Of a stretch of 64,000 nucleotides of DNA, positions 8,531 to 16,610 are shown one piece after another; position 1 is the stretch's first letter; each line of letters starts with the position of its first letter. Origin of the DNA: Sphingobacteriales bacterium (GTDB lineage Bacteria > Bacteroidota > Bacteroidia > Chitinophagales > Chitinophagaceae); the NCBI GenBank assembly GCA_016192105.1, contig JACPUV010000037.1, positions 1-64,000 on the forward strand, in the 5' to 3' direction. A model generated the notes under the pieces. The model did not search any database and was not told the origin of the DNA. It worked only from the letters and a program-made list of their open reading frames with translations. The position numbers and the translations under genes were made by a program.

Positions 8531-9574
8531 ATGAATTTTAATTCAGCCGTTATTGACAGGTTAGCTGTTCATGTGGTGGGTAATAAAGTAAGCGATACAA
8601 AAGCAGTGCTGACCGAACACCCGCTAATGCTCAGGGATGAGTGGGCGGATGTTTTAAAAACCTATTTCACCAATCCCTTCCTCAAACCCGCCGGCTTTGA
8701 ACGTTTTCATCATGCTTCCAGCCTCGGGTACAATACCTGTTATGGTATCATCACTAAACTCTTTGCAGGGGAAATGGATTTTCATGCGGGGAGTATAGAA
8801 CTGGCAAACTGGCTTTTTGATCAGTCCAACAGCCATTTTATCAAGAAGGGGGAATTCTTTGTGGCCTGTTTTAAGGATGTGATCGTGGAAGGCGAAAATG
8901 TGGATTGCATCGGTCTCTTTAAATCCGAGACCAAGGATAAATTCATCAAAGTGGATACCAGTGGCAATGAGTTATCGGTGCAGGTGGAGGAGGGGATGTA
9001 TATCAATAAACTCGACAAGGGGGCACTGGTATTTAACAGGGATAAGGAAGACGGTTACCGGGTACTAAGCCTCGATAACACCAACAAAGGCTCCGAAGCC
9101 AGGTACTGGGTCAATGATTTCCTGGGGCTGCAACCGGCCGCCGACGATTTTCACAATACCGGCACCGTGATGGATATGGCCCGGCTTTTCATTACCAAAA
9201 CCCTGCCGGATGAATTTGAAGTGAGTAAAGTAAACAAGGCTGATTACCTCAACCGCTCTGTTGAATATTTCAGGACACAGGACCAGTACAGGGAAGAAGA
9301 ATTTGTACAGGAAGTTTTTCGTCACCCCGAAGTGGTGGAATCCTTCGACCGCTTCCGCGACCAATATACAAGGGAAAACGATCTCGAGTTAGGCCAGGAA
9401 TTCGACATCTCCCGCAATGCTGTTAAGAAAAAATATGCAGGCATGCGCAGTGTCCTCAAACTCGACAAGAACTTCCATGTCTATATCCACGGCGATACCC
9501 GCCTGATCGAGAACGGGTATGATGAGGCTTCGGGAAAGAAGTTTTATAAGTTGTATTATGATACGGAGCTGTAA
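8531..9574 (+). CDS. 37-kDa nucleoid-associated protein (NdpA/YejK family)
   Basis: A 347-residue protein of the nucleoid-associated family, which binds DNA in the cytoplasm; the precise role is not settled in the family. Visible features: N-terminal AVIDRLAVHVVGNK typical of the Bacteroidota branch, a central beta-rich part (GEFFVACFKDVIVEG, IGLFKSETKDKFI), then VNDFLGLQP, a helix-rich segment, and a C-terminal region with AVKKKYAGMRSVLKLDKNFHVYIHGD. The ATG at 8531 is chosen because family similarity starts there; an in-frame GTG/ATG upstream would add ten atypical residues. The gene appears monocistronic. Confidence 0.87.
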   Translation: MNFNSAVIDRLAVHVVGNKVSDTKAVLTEHPLMLRDEWADVLKTYFTNPFLKPAGFERFHHASSLGYNTCYGIITKLFAGEMDFHAGSIELANWLFDQSNSHFIKKGEFFVACFKDVIVEGENVDCIGLFKSETKDKFIKVDTSGNELSVQVEEGMYINKLDKGALVFNRDKEDGYRVLSLDNTNKGSEARYWVNDFLGLQPAADDFHNTGTVMDMARLFITKTLPDEFEVSKVNKADYLNRSVEYFRTQDQYREEEFVQEVFRHPEVVESFDRFRDQYTRENDLELGQEFDISRNAVKKKYAGMRSVLKLDKNFHVYIHGDTRLIENGYDEASGKKFYKLYYDTEL

Positions 9575-9579
9575 TGAAG

Positions 9580-9622
9580 TTGTCAGTTGACAGTTGTTAG
9601 TTGTCAGTTGACGGTTGTCGGG
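9580..9622. repeat. Tandem ttgtcagttgac repeat
   Basis: TTGTCAGTTGAC occurs at 9580-9591 and again at 9601-9612, with partial copies (cagttgttag, acggttgtcg) between and after. This is an intergenic short-repeat cluster of a type common in Chitinophagaceae. No coding role. Confidence 0.6.
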
Positions 9623-9659
9623 CTTCCTTGTCAACTATTCAACATAGCATCCTGCCAAC

Positions 9660-10271
9660 CTACTGTTTACTCAGGATCACACTGTACCGCTTGTTCACCT
9701 TCCTTGCTGTTCCCCCCGGATTTAACACGGGGTTCAGCCTGGGTGTATCAATCCCCAGTCTTTCCTTTAATTGTTCCAGGAGATAACTGCTTTCCGGGCT
9801 GATGAAGATATTACCGATTGTTACGGAGCCGTCGGTGTTAATGGTATAGTCGATGAGGATCGAGTAATCTCCTTTCTTAATTTTTTTGGAGCTCAATACT
9901 TCGGCTTTAATGCTGCCGATCACCGTGTCCGCAAATTCCTTCCAGCGTTTGTTATTGTCTTTCGTGATGGACAGCGGTTCAACCGGGGTCACGGGGGCCA
10001 CAGGAGCTGTTTCTGCAGAAATACCAGTTACGGTATCCGGGGCAATCCCTGTTTTCTTTATCACGGAATCTTTTACAGCCGCGGGTACGGTTTTTTCAGC
10101 CGGGGCTGGTTTCTTCGCGCTGGTGTCAACCTTATCTTTCAGGTCATCGCCCTTGCGGACCACCGTATTGGAATCGGTTTTCATTTTTCCGCTATAGAGC
10201 AGGTCTTTGAGGGACTGTGCGCCGGCGTTCAGGCCGATAAAGGTCAGCAGGATTAAGAGGGTTATTTTCAT
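9660..10271 (-). CDS. Secreted protein with proline/alanine/threonine linker, TonB-C-like end
   Basis: 203 residues with a clear signal peptide (MKITLLILLTFIGLNAGAQS). A low-complexity linker at about residues 45-95 is rich in K, A, P, T and V, then a compact C-terminal domain of about 100 residues (YSILIDYTINTDGSVTIGNIFISPESSYL) has the strand pattern of TonB-C or energy-transducer-like domains. There is no TonB membrane anchor and no YP motif, so it is not a functional TonB; a periplasmic protein is more likely. It converges with the nucleoid-associated gene. Function unknown. Confidence 0.75.
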   Translation of the reverse strand: MKITLLILLTFIGLNAGAQSLKDLLYSGKMKTDSNTVVRKGDDLKDKVDTSAKKPAPAEKTVPAAVKDSVIKKTGIAPDTVTGISAETAPVAPVTPVEPLSITKDNNKRWKEFADTVIGSIKAEVLSSKKIKKGDYSILIDYTINTDGSVTIGNIFISPESSYLLEQLKERLGIDTPRLNPVLNPGGTARKVNKRYSVILSKQ

Positions 10272-10574
10272 GGTTATTTTGTTTAACGCAATACCTTTTT
10301 TAGGGTAACCCTAAGTTAGGATTTTAACTGTTACTAACTTCCTAATATGCAGTCGCCTTCTGTTTGGAAAAATTCCGGGCAATCTGTATGACAGTCCGGC
10401 TGGCATACCGTAAAGCTAGCCCGTACAGCCCATTGTAATTGACTTTTCCCGCTTGGGTCCGTTGCTAAAACCGGGTGCCGGGATAGGTCAATTCTTCCCG
10501 CGTTTACTGGCCCCGAAAAAAAAACAATGGCAGGCCCCCGAGAATTGAATAAATTTACTTCATAAATGCTTAAT

Positions 10575-10790
10575 ATGGAAACAAGGGATAAAACGATCGT
10601 TCTGCATGTTTACAGCGAGATGTCAGAAGCAAAAATGATACAGGATCGATTAGCGGAGAACGGGATTGTGTCTTTCCTGAATGATGAGAATGTATTAGGC
10701 CTGGACCCGGTGGGAGGGGTGGAACTCAGGCTTTTTGAAAAAGATATGGAAGCGGCTGAAAAAATTATCAGGGAGGGGACTAAAGGGTGA
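10575..10790 (+). CDS. DUF2007 domain protein (putative signal-transducing protein)
   Basis: A small cytoplasmic protein of 71 residues. It has the DUF2007 pattern: a strand, then SEMSEAKMIQDRLAENGI, an acidic loop (NDENVLGLDPVGG) and VELRLFEKDMEAAEKIIRE, a ferredoxin-like alpha/beta fold related to PII-like regulators. Its biochemical role is not known. Two in-frame ATGs exist (10566 and 10575). The second is preferred because a TAAATTTA -7-like element then lies 17 bases upstream, the distance seen at several other genes here. Confidence 0.8.
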   Translation: METRDKTIVLHVYSEMSEAKMIQDRLAENGIVSFLNDENVLGLDPVGGVELRLFEKDMEAAEKIIREGTKG

Positions 10791-10828
10791 GGAAATTTTG
10801 ACCGGTGATCCGGCACTGCAGGCCGGTG

Positions 10829-11221
10829 CTATACCAGTAAGGGAACAATGGCGTCAAAGTTGACCGTTGACTCATCGAGCGAACGAATAGTACGATCATG
10901 CAGGGCGGTACCCAGTTTCCGGAAATCAAATTTTTCGGTGAATTTGGAATAAGTATTCCTGACCATCCGGGCCACTTCAGCCTTGTCCACCACATCTTCA
11001 AAATCGATAACATATGAATCTTCTCCCGTATAATCGAGGATGGTTTCATTTCCATAAACAAAAAGAGTACGGAAACGGAACGCCACTCCTTTTTTGATAC
11101 TGTTTCTTTTCTTCATTACATCAATGGAGATATAATTTTCAAGGAGGTCGTCCTTCCCAAGTGGGTTTGCCGGTTCTTTGTATTCCCAGTTTACGATAAC
11201 CAGTTCAGTTTGCTCAATCAA
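10829..11221 (-). CDS. Conserved-looking protein of unknown function
   Basis: 130 residues, beta-strand-rich in the first two thirds (LVIVNWEY, AFRFRTLFVYGNETILDYTGED) and helical at the end (EVARMVRNTYSKFTEKFDFRKLG). There is no signal peptide or membrane segment, so it is likely cytoplasmic. The frame has no ATG upstream before a stop; it must begin at TTG (11221) or at the internal ATG of residue 36, and the strand pattern argues for the TTG. The fold order faintly recalls SecB-like chaperones, but I cannot support that. It converges with the DUF2007 gene. Confidence 0.65.
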   Translation of the reverse strand: MIEQTELVIVNWEYKEPANPLGKDDLLENYISIDVMKKRNSIKKGVAFRFRTLFVYGNETILDYTGEDSYVIDFEDVVDKAEVARMVRNTYSKFTEKFDFRKLGTALHDRTIRSLDESTVNFDAIVPLLV

Positions 11222-11505
11222 GGGAGTTGATTTTTTTGTTTTCCTGTTTTAACGATGTTCCCGGCTAAGATAATATAAAAGGATCATTTCCTTCTTGTGC
11301 GGGTTTGTCGCCGGTTGACAGTAAGCAGAAACTCAACCTGCTTTCCGTCGGGTATATTCTGTCTTTGTATCACAAAATCCTGGTATATGCGTAGTTCTTC
11401 TCTGCTGTTCAAACCGCTGCCTTTTTATTACTCTGCTTTTTGTTTCCTGGAAAGGAAATAATAAAAGAAAGCAACTGATCTTTCAGCTGACGGGGTACCG
11501 TGTAT

Positions 11506-12738
11506 TTATTTCTTACTGATTTTATACAGGCTGCCTGCATCGGTGACCGCATACAATGCCCCCTTGTAATAAGCCAGGTCCCGGAACCGTTCATTTTTAT
11601 CTGCCAGCAGGCGTTCTTCACCGGTTACTTTATTGTTCACGATCACCAGGCGGGCAATATGCTGGCCGCTGAGCCCCCCGATAAAGAGATTATTTTCCCA
11701 TTCCGGAATTTCGTTGCCATTGTAAAAAGTCATTCCGCTGGGGGAGAGGGTGGGGTCCCAATAATAGATTGGTTGCTCCATCCCGGCCTTTTGCTGGATG
11801 GCTTCCCCGATCTCTTCCCCGCTGTATTCGATACCATACGTGATAACAGGCCAGCCGTAGTTTTTTCCAGCTTTTATGATATTGAGCTCATCCCCTCCGC
11901 GCGGACCGAATTCTGCCTCCCAGAGTTCACCGGTGACCGGATGAAAATCGAGGCTTTGCGAATTGCGGATCCCGTATGCATAGATCTCCGGCATGGCATC
12001 TTTTTGATGGATGAAGGGATTCCCGGGCGCTGGCTTTCCTTCTCTGGTGATCCGGAAAATTTTACCCAAACCCGAACTGAGCAATTGCGCCTGCGCCCTT
12101 CCTTTAAGGATGGAACGCTCGCCGGTAGTGACAAAGAGGTAGCCGTCTTTGTCGAATAAAAGCCGGGAACCAAAATGCAGCACACTTTCCAGGGCAGGGG
12201 TGGCCCGGAATAGTATAACAGGATTTTCAACTGTACCGGTTGCTTCATTGAGCCGGCCCTTCGCCACTGCCGTCAGGTTGCCGTTGCCATTGGGCTCGGA
12301 GAAAGACCAGTAAATGATTTTGTTGGTACTGTAGCCGGGATCAGGCGCCACATCGAGCAAGCCGCCCTGCCCGTTAAAATCTACCTGCGGGAAACCGGTA
12401 ATTTTTTTTACCAGCGTGCCGGCTGTTGTATGCAGTTGCATATAACCAGTTTTGAAAGTGATCAGCAATTGCCCGTCCGGTAATGGTACAATCGCCCAGG
12501 GCTGGCCGATCTTCTCACCGAGCTTTTCCACTTTATAAGGGGTGTTGGTCCTCACCCCGTTGATTCGTGTCTGACCGGCAAAAGCGGGTGCATAGCTGGC
12601 ATTCGGTTTCCTGGTTTCTACAGAAGGTAACTGACCCTTTTCTGCACCTTTTTGTGCAGTGGATGTATTATTATTACAGCTGCACAGGCAGAAAAAGGGT
12701 CCGGCCAGCAAGAACACATGGGGTTTGAGTTGTTTCAT
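11506..12738 (-). CDS. PQQ-dependent aldose sugar dehydrogenase-like lipoprotein (GSDH/YliI family)
   Basis: Six-bladed beta-propeller dehydrogenases of this family oxidise aldose sugars with PQQ in the periplasm. The 410-residue product has a lipoprotein signal with cysteines at about residues 17-21 (FFCLCSCNNN), then the GSDH domain: GQPWAIVPLPDGQLLIT, GGLLDVAPDPGY, LHFGSRLLFDKDGYLFVTTGER, the family hallmark YAYGIRNSQSLDFHP followed by WEAEFGPRGGDELNII, and NLFIGGLSGQHIARL. The propeller looks complete. Whether this strain makes PQQ cannot be told from the window. It is a single gene; TAGTTTTA 19 bases before the ATG may be part of its promoter. Confidence 0.92.
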   Translation of the reverse strand: MKQLKPHVFLLAGPFFCLCSCNNNTSTAQKGAEKGQLPSVETRKPNASYAPAFAGQTRINGVRTNTPYKVEKLGEKIGQPWAIVPLPDGQLLITFKTGYMQLHTTAGTLVKKITGFPQVDFNGQGGLLDVAPDPGYSTNKIIYWSFSEPNGNGNLTAVAKGRLNEATGTVENPVILFRATPALESVLHFGSRLLFDKDGYLFVTTGERSILKGRAQAQLLSSGLGKIFRITREGKPAPGNPFIHQKDAMPEIYAYGIRNSQSLDFHPVTGELWEAEFGPRGGDELNIIKAGKNYGWPVITYGIEYSGEEIGEAIQQKAGMEQPIYYWDPTLSPSGMTFYNGNEIPEWENNLFIGGLSGQHIARLVIVNNKVTGEERLLADKNERFRDLAYYKGALYAVTDAGSLYKISKK

Positions 12739-13275
12739 GTTGGAGATCGTTTACGTATAAAACTAAGTAATCCGCTAAAACAAGGGGCCGTAATGATTGT
12801 TCGCTAAACCGGTTTCCCGGACTGATCGGGCCCTGGTCATCAGGCGGACATTGCAGCAGCCGCAAACAAGCCTGGATATTTCAAAACTCCCGGCCGGACT
12901 TTATTTTATTGAATTTAACGAATTGAACGGACCGTTAGCACGACTTCGGTTTGTAAAACAGTAAGGTTGGGAACGGCGGCCGGTTTTATAAAATAGGATG
13001 GTTTAAAACAAGAAGCTCCCCGGGATACCGGGCCGGAATTTTGGCCTTATTTTCCGGGGAACTGTTTTAGTAGTACACTTACAGCAGGACGGAAATCCCG
13101 CGGGACCCGGATGCCCTGCTTACAGGATCAGCATTAATCCCCGGATTATACTTCTCAACCTTTCCGCTTCAAAAGGAAGATAAAACACCCCGTATCCGGA
13201 ACCCGGATATACCGGATACCAGCCGGTTATCCAGCTATAAAAACAGGATGTGGTCAAATTGCTATATTTATAAGA
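12739..13275. other. Intergenic region, no gene seen
   Basis: 537 bases between divergent genes (sugar dehydrogenase and multiheme cytochrome). It has many short, GC-rich, partly self-similar words (ccggaacccggatataccgg around 13190-13225) but no long open frame of coding character and no strong hairpin with a T-tract. It must hold two promoters. TATATTTA lies only five bases before the cytochrome ATG, too close to be its promoter. Confidence 0.5.
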
Positions 13276-14517
13276 ATGAGAGGGAAAAAATATATCTATA
13301 TCCTGGCTGCGTTGGTATTCAGTGTGTCTGTTTTATCACAATGTAAAAATAGCCAGGGGGAGAAAAAAGATCCCCGGGGCCCTGCATTTGCCGGTGCGGG
13401 CAAATGCCGGACCTGTCATCCTTCCGTTTATGATTCATTCCTGCTTTCGGCACATTATGCTGCTTCTGCGGCGGCAACCCCGGGAAATATCCAGGGTAGT
13501 TTCCTGGAAGGACAAAATGAGTTTGCGTTTGAAGACAATAGCAAAGTAAAAATGGAGCAGCGGGGTTCAAGGCCTTTCCAGGTGCTTTATATAAATGGAG
13601 AAGAAGCCGGTTCAAAGCCATTTGAGATCAGTTTTGGTATAAAAAAGGCACAGAGCTGGCTTTACTGGACCGGAAACAATACCTACCAGTTACCCGTTTC
13701 CTATTATACCTCGGTCCACAGCTGGGGCCTGAGTCCGGGTTATACGTCCCAGTTCCCTGAATTCAACCGGCTGGTCGGAAGAAATTGCTTTGAATGTCAC
13801 AGTTCAAATATTAATTACCTGCATACCATCGCAGGCGGATTACCGGATACGGGAATAATGTCCCTCGCAGGCCGCGAGGAAATGGACCGGCTCTCGCTGG
13901 TAACAGGGATAGACTGTGAAAGGTGCCATGGGCCGGCAGCGGAGCATGTGCGCTTCCATGAACAAAATCCTGCTGAGAAGAAGGGGCGGTTCCTGGTAGC
14001 AATAGCGGGAACCGGGAGGCAGGAACAACTGGATGCCTGTGCGGTTTGCCATTCGGGAAATGATCAGGTTAAACTGAAATCACGGTTCCTGTTCAGACCC
14101 GGTGATACCCTGTCAGCCTTCTTCCGTCCGCCCACCGATACCTTTATAAAAACAGAATTGGATGTGCATGGAAACCAGTATGGGCTTCTTCGGCAAAGCC
14201 GTTGTTTTACCCAAAGCACGACACTAACCTGTAAAAATTGCCATGACCCGCACCGCGATGCGGATAACAGCCTGTCTTATTATTCCGCTCAGTGCATGAA
14301 TTGTCATAAGGAGGGAAGCCCGTCTTTTTGTACGGTCAAACCGGCAGCCGGTGTACTGCTGACGGAAAATTGCATCGATTGCCATATGCCCAACCAGCCG
14401 TCAGCTGCGATCAGTTTTAAACTTTCGGGATCCCTGCAGCGGTATTCTTACCTGTTAAGGACACACCGGATCGCGGTGTATGGCAGGGAAGGGGAAAAAC
14501 TGCCGGCAGGAAAGTGA
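13276..14517 (+). CDS. Seven-heme c-type cytochrome lipoprotein
   Basis: A 413-residue exported protein. The lipobox (VLSQ with Cys23) suggests anchoring in a membrane facing the periplasm. Seven canonical CXXCH heme sites are present in order: CRTCH, CFECH, CERCH, CAVCH, CKNCH, CMNCH and CIDCH, the first at residue 44 and the last near residue 375. The spacing and the GKCRTCHPSVYDSFLLSAH start resemble the cytochrome c554/NrfB-like group that carries electrons or reduces small nitrogen or sulfur compounds. No extra catalytic motif is seen, so electron transfer is the safer reading. A ligand-gated channel gene follows 62 bases downstream. Confidence 0.93.
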   Translation: MRGKKYIYILAALVFSVSVLSQCKNSQGEKKDPRGPAFAGAGKCRTCHPSVYDSFLLSAHYAASAAATPGNIQGSFLEGQNEFAFEDNSKVKMEQRGSRPFQVLYINGEEAGSKPFEISFGIKKAQSWLYWTGNNTYQLPVSYYTSVHSWGLSPGYTSQFPEFNRLVGRNCFECHSSNINYLHTIAGGLPDTGIMSLAGREEMDRLSLVTGIDCERCHGPAAEHVRFHEQNPAEKKGRFLVAIAGTGRQEQLDACAVCHSGNDQVKLKSRFLFRPGDTLSAFFRPPTDTFIKTELDVHGNQYGLLRQSRCFTQSTTLTCKNCHDPHRDADNSLSYYSAQCMNCHKEGSPSFCTVKPAAGVLLTENCIDCHMPNQPSAAISFKLSGSLQRYSYLLRTHRIAVYGREGEKLPAGK

Positions 14518-14540
14518 TCCCGTATTTTTTCGGTGAATCT

Positions 14541-14548
14541 TACCTTTG
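14541..14548 (+). promoter_or_regulatory. -7 element TACCTTTG upstream of the channel gene
   Basis: Full 8/8 match to TAnnTTTG, 31 bases before the channel ATG at 14580 and just after the cytochrome stop. No good TTTG is seen 19-21 bases upstream. It suggests the channel gene can be transcribed separately from the cytochrome gene. Confidence 0.45.
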
Positions 14549-14579
14549 TTGCTGAAGCGCTTCTTTTTAAGTTCGCAAA

Positions 14580-15554
14580 ATGAATCATTGTATGAAAACT
14601 AGTAAACTCCGGCTCCTGTTTTGCCTGCTGCTGGTGCTTGCCTGGGCAACAGGCCAAGCCGGAGAAGAAAAAAAGAAAGATACGGTCCGGACCGGTATTT
14701 ATATCACGAGTATCCACGATATCGATTTCAAACAAAAGGAATATACCATTACCTTCTGGCTGTGGATGAGATATACCAATAAGGATTTTGACTTTGTCAA
14801 TAACCTGGAAGTGCCACAGGCCAAAACGGTGGAGAAATCATTTTCCACGATCGATACCAGTGGCGGAAAAGTGTACCTGCAGATGAAACTGCAGTGCGTG
14901 ATGAAAGATTCCTGGCGCATCAGTAATTTTCCTTTTGATGAGCAAAAGCTACGCCTGTCGATCGAAAACTCCCAGTTTGACGCAACGGACCTGGTCTTTG
15001 TACCGGATACAGTGGGCCAGCATTATGATACGCGCTTTGCCTTGCGGGGCTGGAATATTGACAGTTGCATTGTCAGTACCGGAACAAAAGTTTATGAAAC
15101 CGCTTTCGGGGACGATGAAGCGGAGACTCCCCAGTCTGAATACAGCGCTTTCAGGGTCCGTTTATCCATTACGCGGGAGGCAGGTGGGTTGTTCTGGAAA
15201 ATGTTCCTCGGGATGTATATTGCCTTCCTGATCTCTTATATTGGGTTCTATATACATGCGGACAGTATGGATTCCCGGTTTGGTTTGAGTGTGGGTGCCA
15301 TCTTCGCGGTGATTGGGAATAAATACATCATTGATTCTTCTCTCCCGGAATCGGCTTCTTTTACCCTTGTGGATTTGCTCCACGGGGTCACCCTGTTCTT
15401 CATTATGGCGATTATCGGGGCGAATGCCTATTCCCTGAAACAGGTAAAAAGGGACAGGATTGATCATGCCAGGAAATTCGATAACCGGGTGGGGCTCCTG
15501 GTTCTTGTGATCTACGTTTTGACCAATGCCTGGTTTATCTGGAAGGCAAGATAG
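14580..15554 (+). CDS. Pentameric ligand-gated ion channel (Cys-loop receptor homologue)
   Basis: A prokaryotic relative of nicotinic and GABA receptors. Order along 324 residues: signal peptide (hydrophobic 10-22), beta-sandwich ligand-binding domain 37-200 containing FWLWMRYTNKDFDF and the family hallmark NFPFDEQKL (117-120 FPFD), then four membrane helices at about 206-226, 232-251 (pore-lining M2), 261-284 and 303-321. The M2-M3 loop ends LPESASFTLVD, close to the LP-T-D pattern of GLIC/ELIC. The Cys-loop cysteines are absent and the M3-M4 loop is short, as in other bacterial members. The ligand and ion selectivity cannot be read from sequence. ATG at 14592 is an alternative start that leaves a better signal peptide. 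Confidence 0.9.
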   Translation: MNHCMKTSKLRLLFCLLLVLAWATGQAGEEKKKDTVRTGIYITSIHDIDFKQKEYTITFWLWMRYTNKDFDFVNNLEVPQAKTVEKSFSTIDTSGGKVYLQMKLQCVMKDSWRISNFPFDEQKLRLSIENSQFDATDLVFVPDTVGQHYDTRFALRGWNIDSCIVSTGTKVYETAFGDDEAETPQSEYSAFRVRLSITREAGGLFWKMFLGMYIAFLISYIGFYIHADSMDSRFGLSVGAIFAVIGNKYIIDSSLPESASFTLVDLLHGVTLFFIMAIIGANAYSLKQVKRDRIDHARKFDNRVGLLVLVIYVLTNAWFIWKAR

Positions 15555-15658
15555 GCTGCCTGATAATTTTATACACGGATCGGCCACGAAATACACGAAA
15601 ATAGTCAAGTAGCTTACCCTCTTTTTTAACAATAGGGGATCGCGTATTTTACCAATAA

Positions 15659-15701
15659 AAAAATGGCCTCCCTGGTTAAAAACCCGGACAAGACCATTTT
15701 T
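15659..15701. terminator. Possible bidirectional terminator
   Basis: AAAAATGG (15659-15666) pairs with CCATTTTT (15694-15701) between the convergent channel and cytochrome genes. The loop is long (27 bases), so this is a weak call. Confidence 0.35.
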
Positions 15702-15734
15702 ATCAGTTCTGCAGCGTAGTTTCCGGTTCAGCGC

Positions 15735-16184
15735 TCAATGCTGCTGTATTTTCTTTGCAAAACTCCGGATATAATTCACAATATCTCCGGGAATCCTTGT
15801 TTTGCCGAAACTGCCATCCATTGCATCCTGGTTGCCAGGGATCCTTTTCTTAAACCCGGGCATTTCTCTGTGCCCTGAGTAAATCTTATACAATAATGCT
15901 CCGTCAGATTGCTGCTGGAAAATATCCAGGGTAAAATCAGTGGGAGTGTTATTTAATTTTAAAGCCCGTTTCCCCGAACCTTTTCCGTCATTCCCATGGC
16001 AGGACAGGCAGAAATAATCATACAATTCCTCTCCCGAAGCAAGCGATGCATCATCGGCGGGTACCGGGTTCTTCAGCTTTTCATATTTTTCCGGAACTTT
16101 CCAGGGGTCTTCCTGGTAAGAAATAAAAGCGAAGGCGGCTGTAACCAGTAATATAATGCCGGTCAGTAAGATTAGCTTTTTCAT
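15735..16184 (-). CDS. Monoheme c-type cytochrome
   Basis: A 149-residue exported cytochrome when started at the ATG at 16184 (MKKLILLTGIILL), giving a clean signal peptide or membrane anchor at 3-22. One heme site, Cys59-Leu-Ser-Cys62-His63, lies in LYDYFCLSCHGNDGKGSG, with MPGFKKRI downstream likely supplying the axial methionine. This is the class I cytochrome layout (cytochrome_CBB3-like). It would shuttle electrons in the periplasm. It converges on the ion-channel gene; a redox link with the seven-heme cytochrome two genes away is plausible but not shown. Confidence 0.88.
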   Translation of the reverse strand: MKKLILLTGIILLVTAAFAFISYQEDPWKVPEKYEKLKNPVPADDASLASGEELYDYFCLSCHGNDGKGSGKRALKLNNTPTDFTLDIFQQQSDGALLYKIYSGHREMPGFKKRIPGNQDAMDGSFGKTRIPGDIVNYIRSFAKKIQQH

Positions 16185-16610
16185 GTTAATGTGTTTGGGG
16201 ATCATCAAAAAAAATCATCGTTTAAAATTAAACGCAGCTCCCCGGGAATAACAATGATAGGGGTCATCGGCAGTTATGCGTTTACTCATCCGGTTTACAT
16301 GAATACGGCTTGTAAAAAACGTTTACCCGCCCAGTAAATAATAATGCGGTTACTGACAATTCGGTGACGCCGCTGCATCAGTGGTCGTTTACTGTAGTCA
16401 TTCTGTTTTCCCGGCGGAATCCATCCATGGGGTATTGGTTGCTTCGAACGGTTTCCTTCCGGTTCCACAGCAAGGTGGACATTCCTCCTCCCGGATAATG
16501 ATATGCAGTACAATGCTCATTCGGGACTTTCACCCAAAAGAAAATAACCAGGCCGGCACAAATCCAGGAACAGGATCACCGGCCGGTGACCCTGCTGAAT
16601 GAAAAATGAA
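16185..16610. other. Intergenic region, no convincing gene
   Basis: 426 bases upstream of the monoheme cytochrome and downstream of the OmpA-like gene. Short open frames on both strands (the longest about 70 codons) lack coding bias and any recognisable motif. No hairpin with a T-tract was found for the OmpA-like gene. Confidence 0.45.

Noticed and set aside
11500..12159. 219-codon open frame opposite the sugar dehydrogenase
   Set aside because: Antisense to the intact propeller gene and without recognisable motif.
13263..13270. TATATTTA as promoter of the multiheme cytochrome
   Set aside because: It lies only five bases before the ATG, too close for a transcript to include the start codon with normal promoter geometry.
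16381..16602. 73-codon open frame between the cytochrome and OmpA-like genes
   Set aside because: No coding bias or similarity pattern, and overlapping frames of the same length exist on the other strand.
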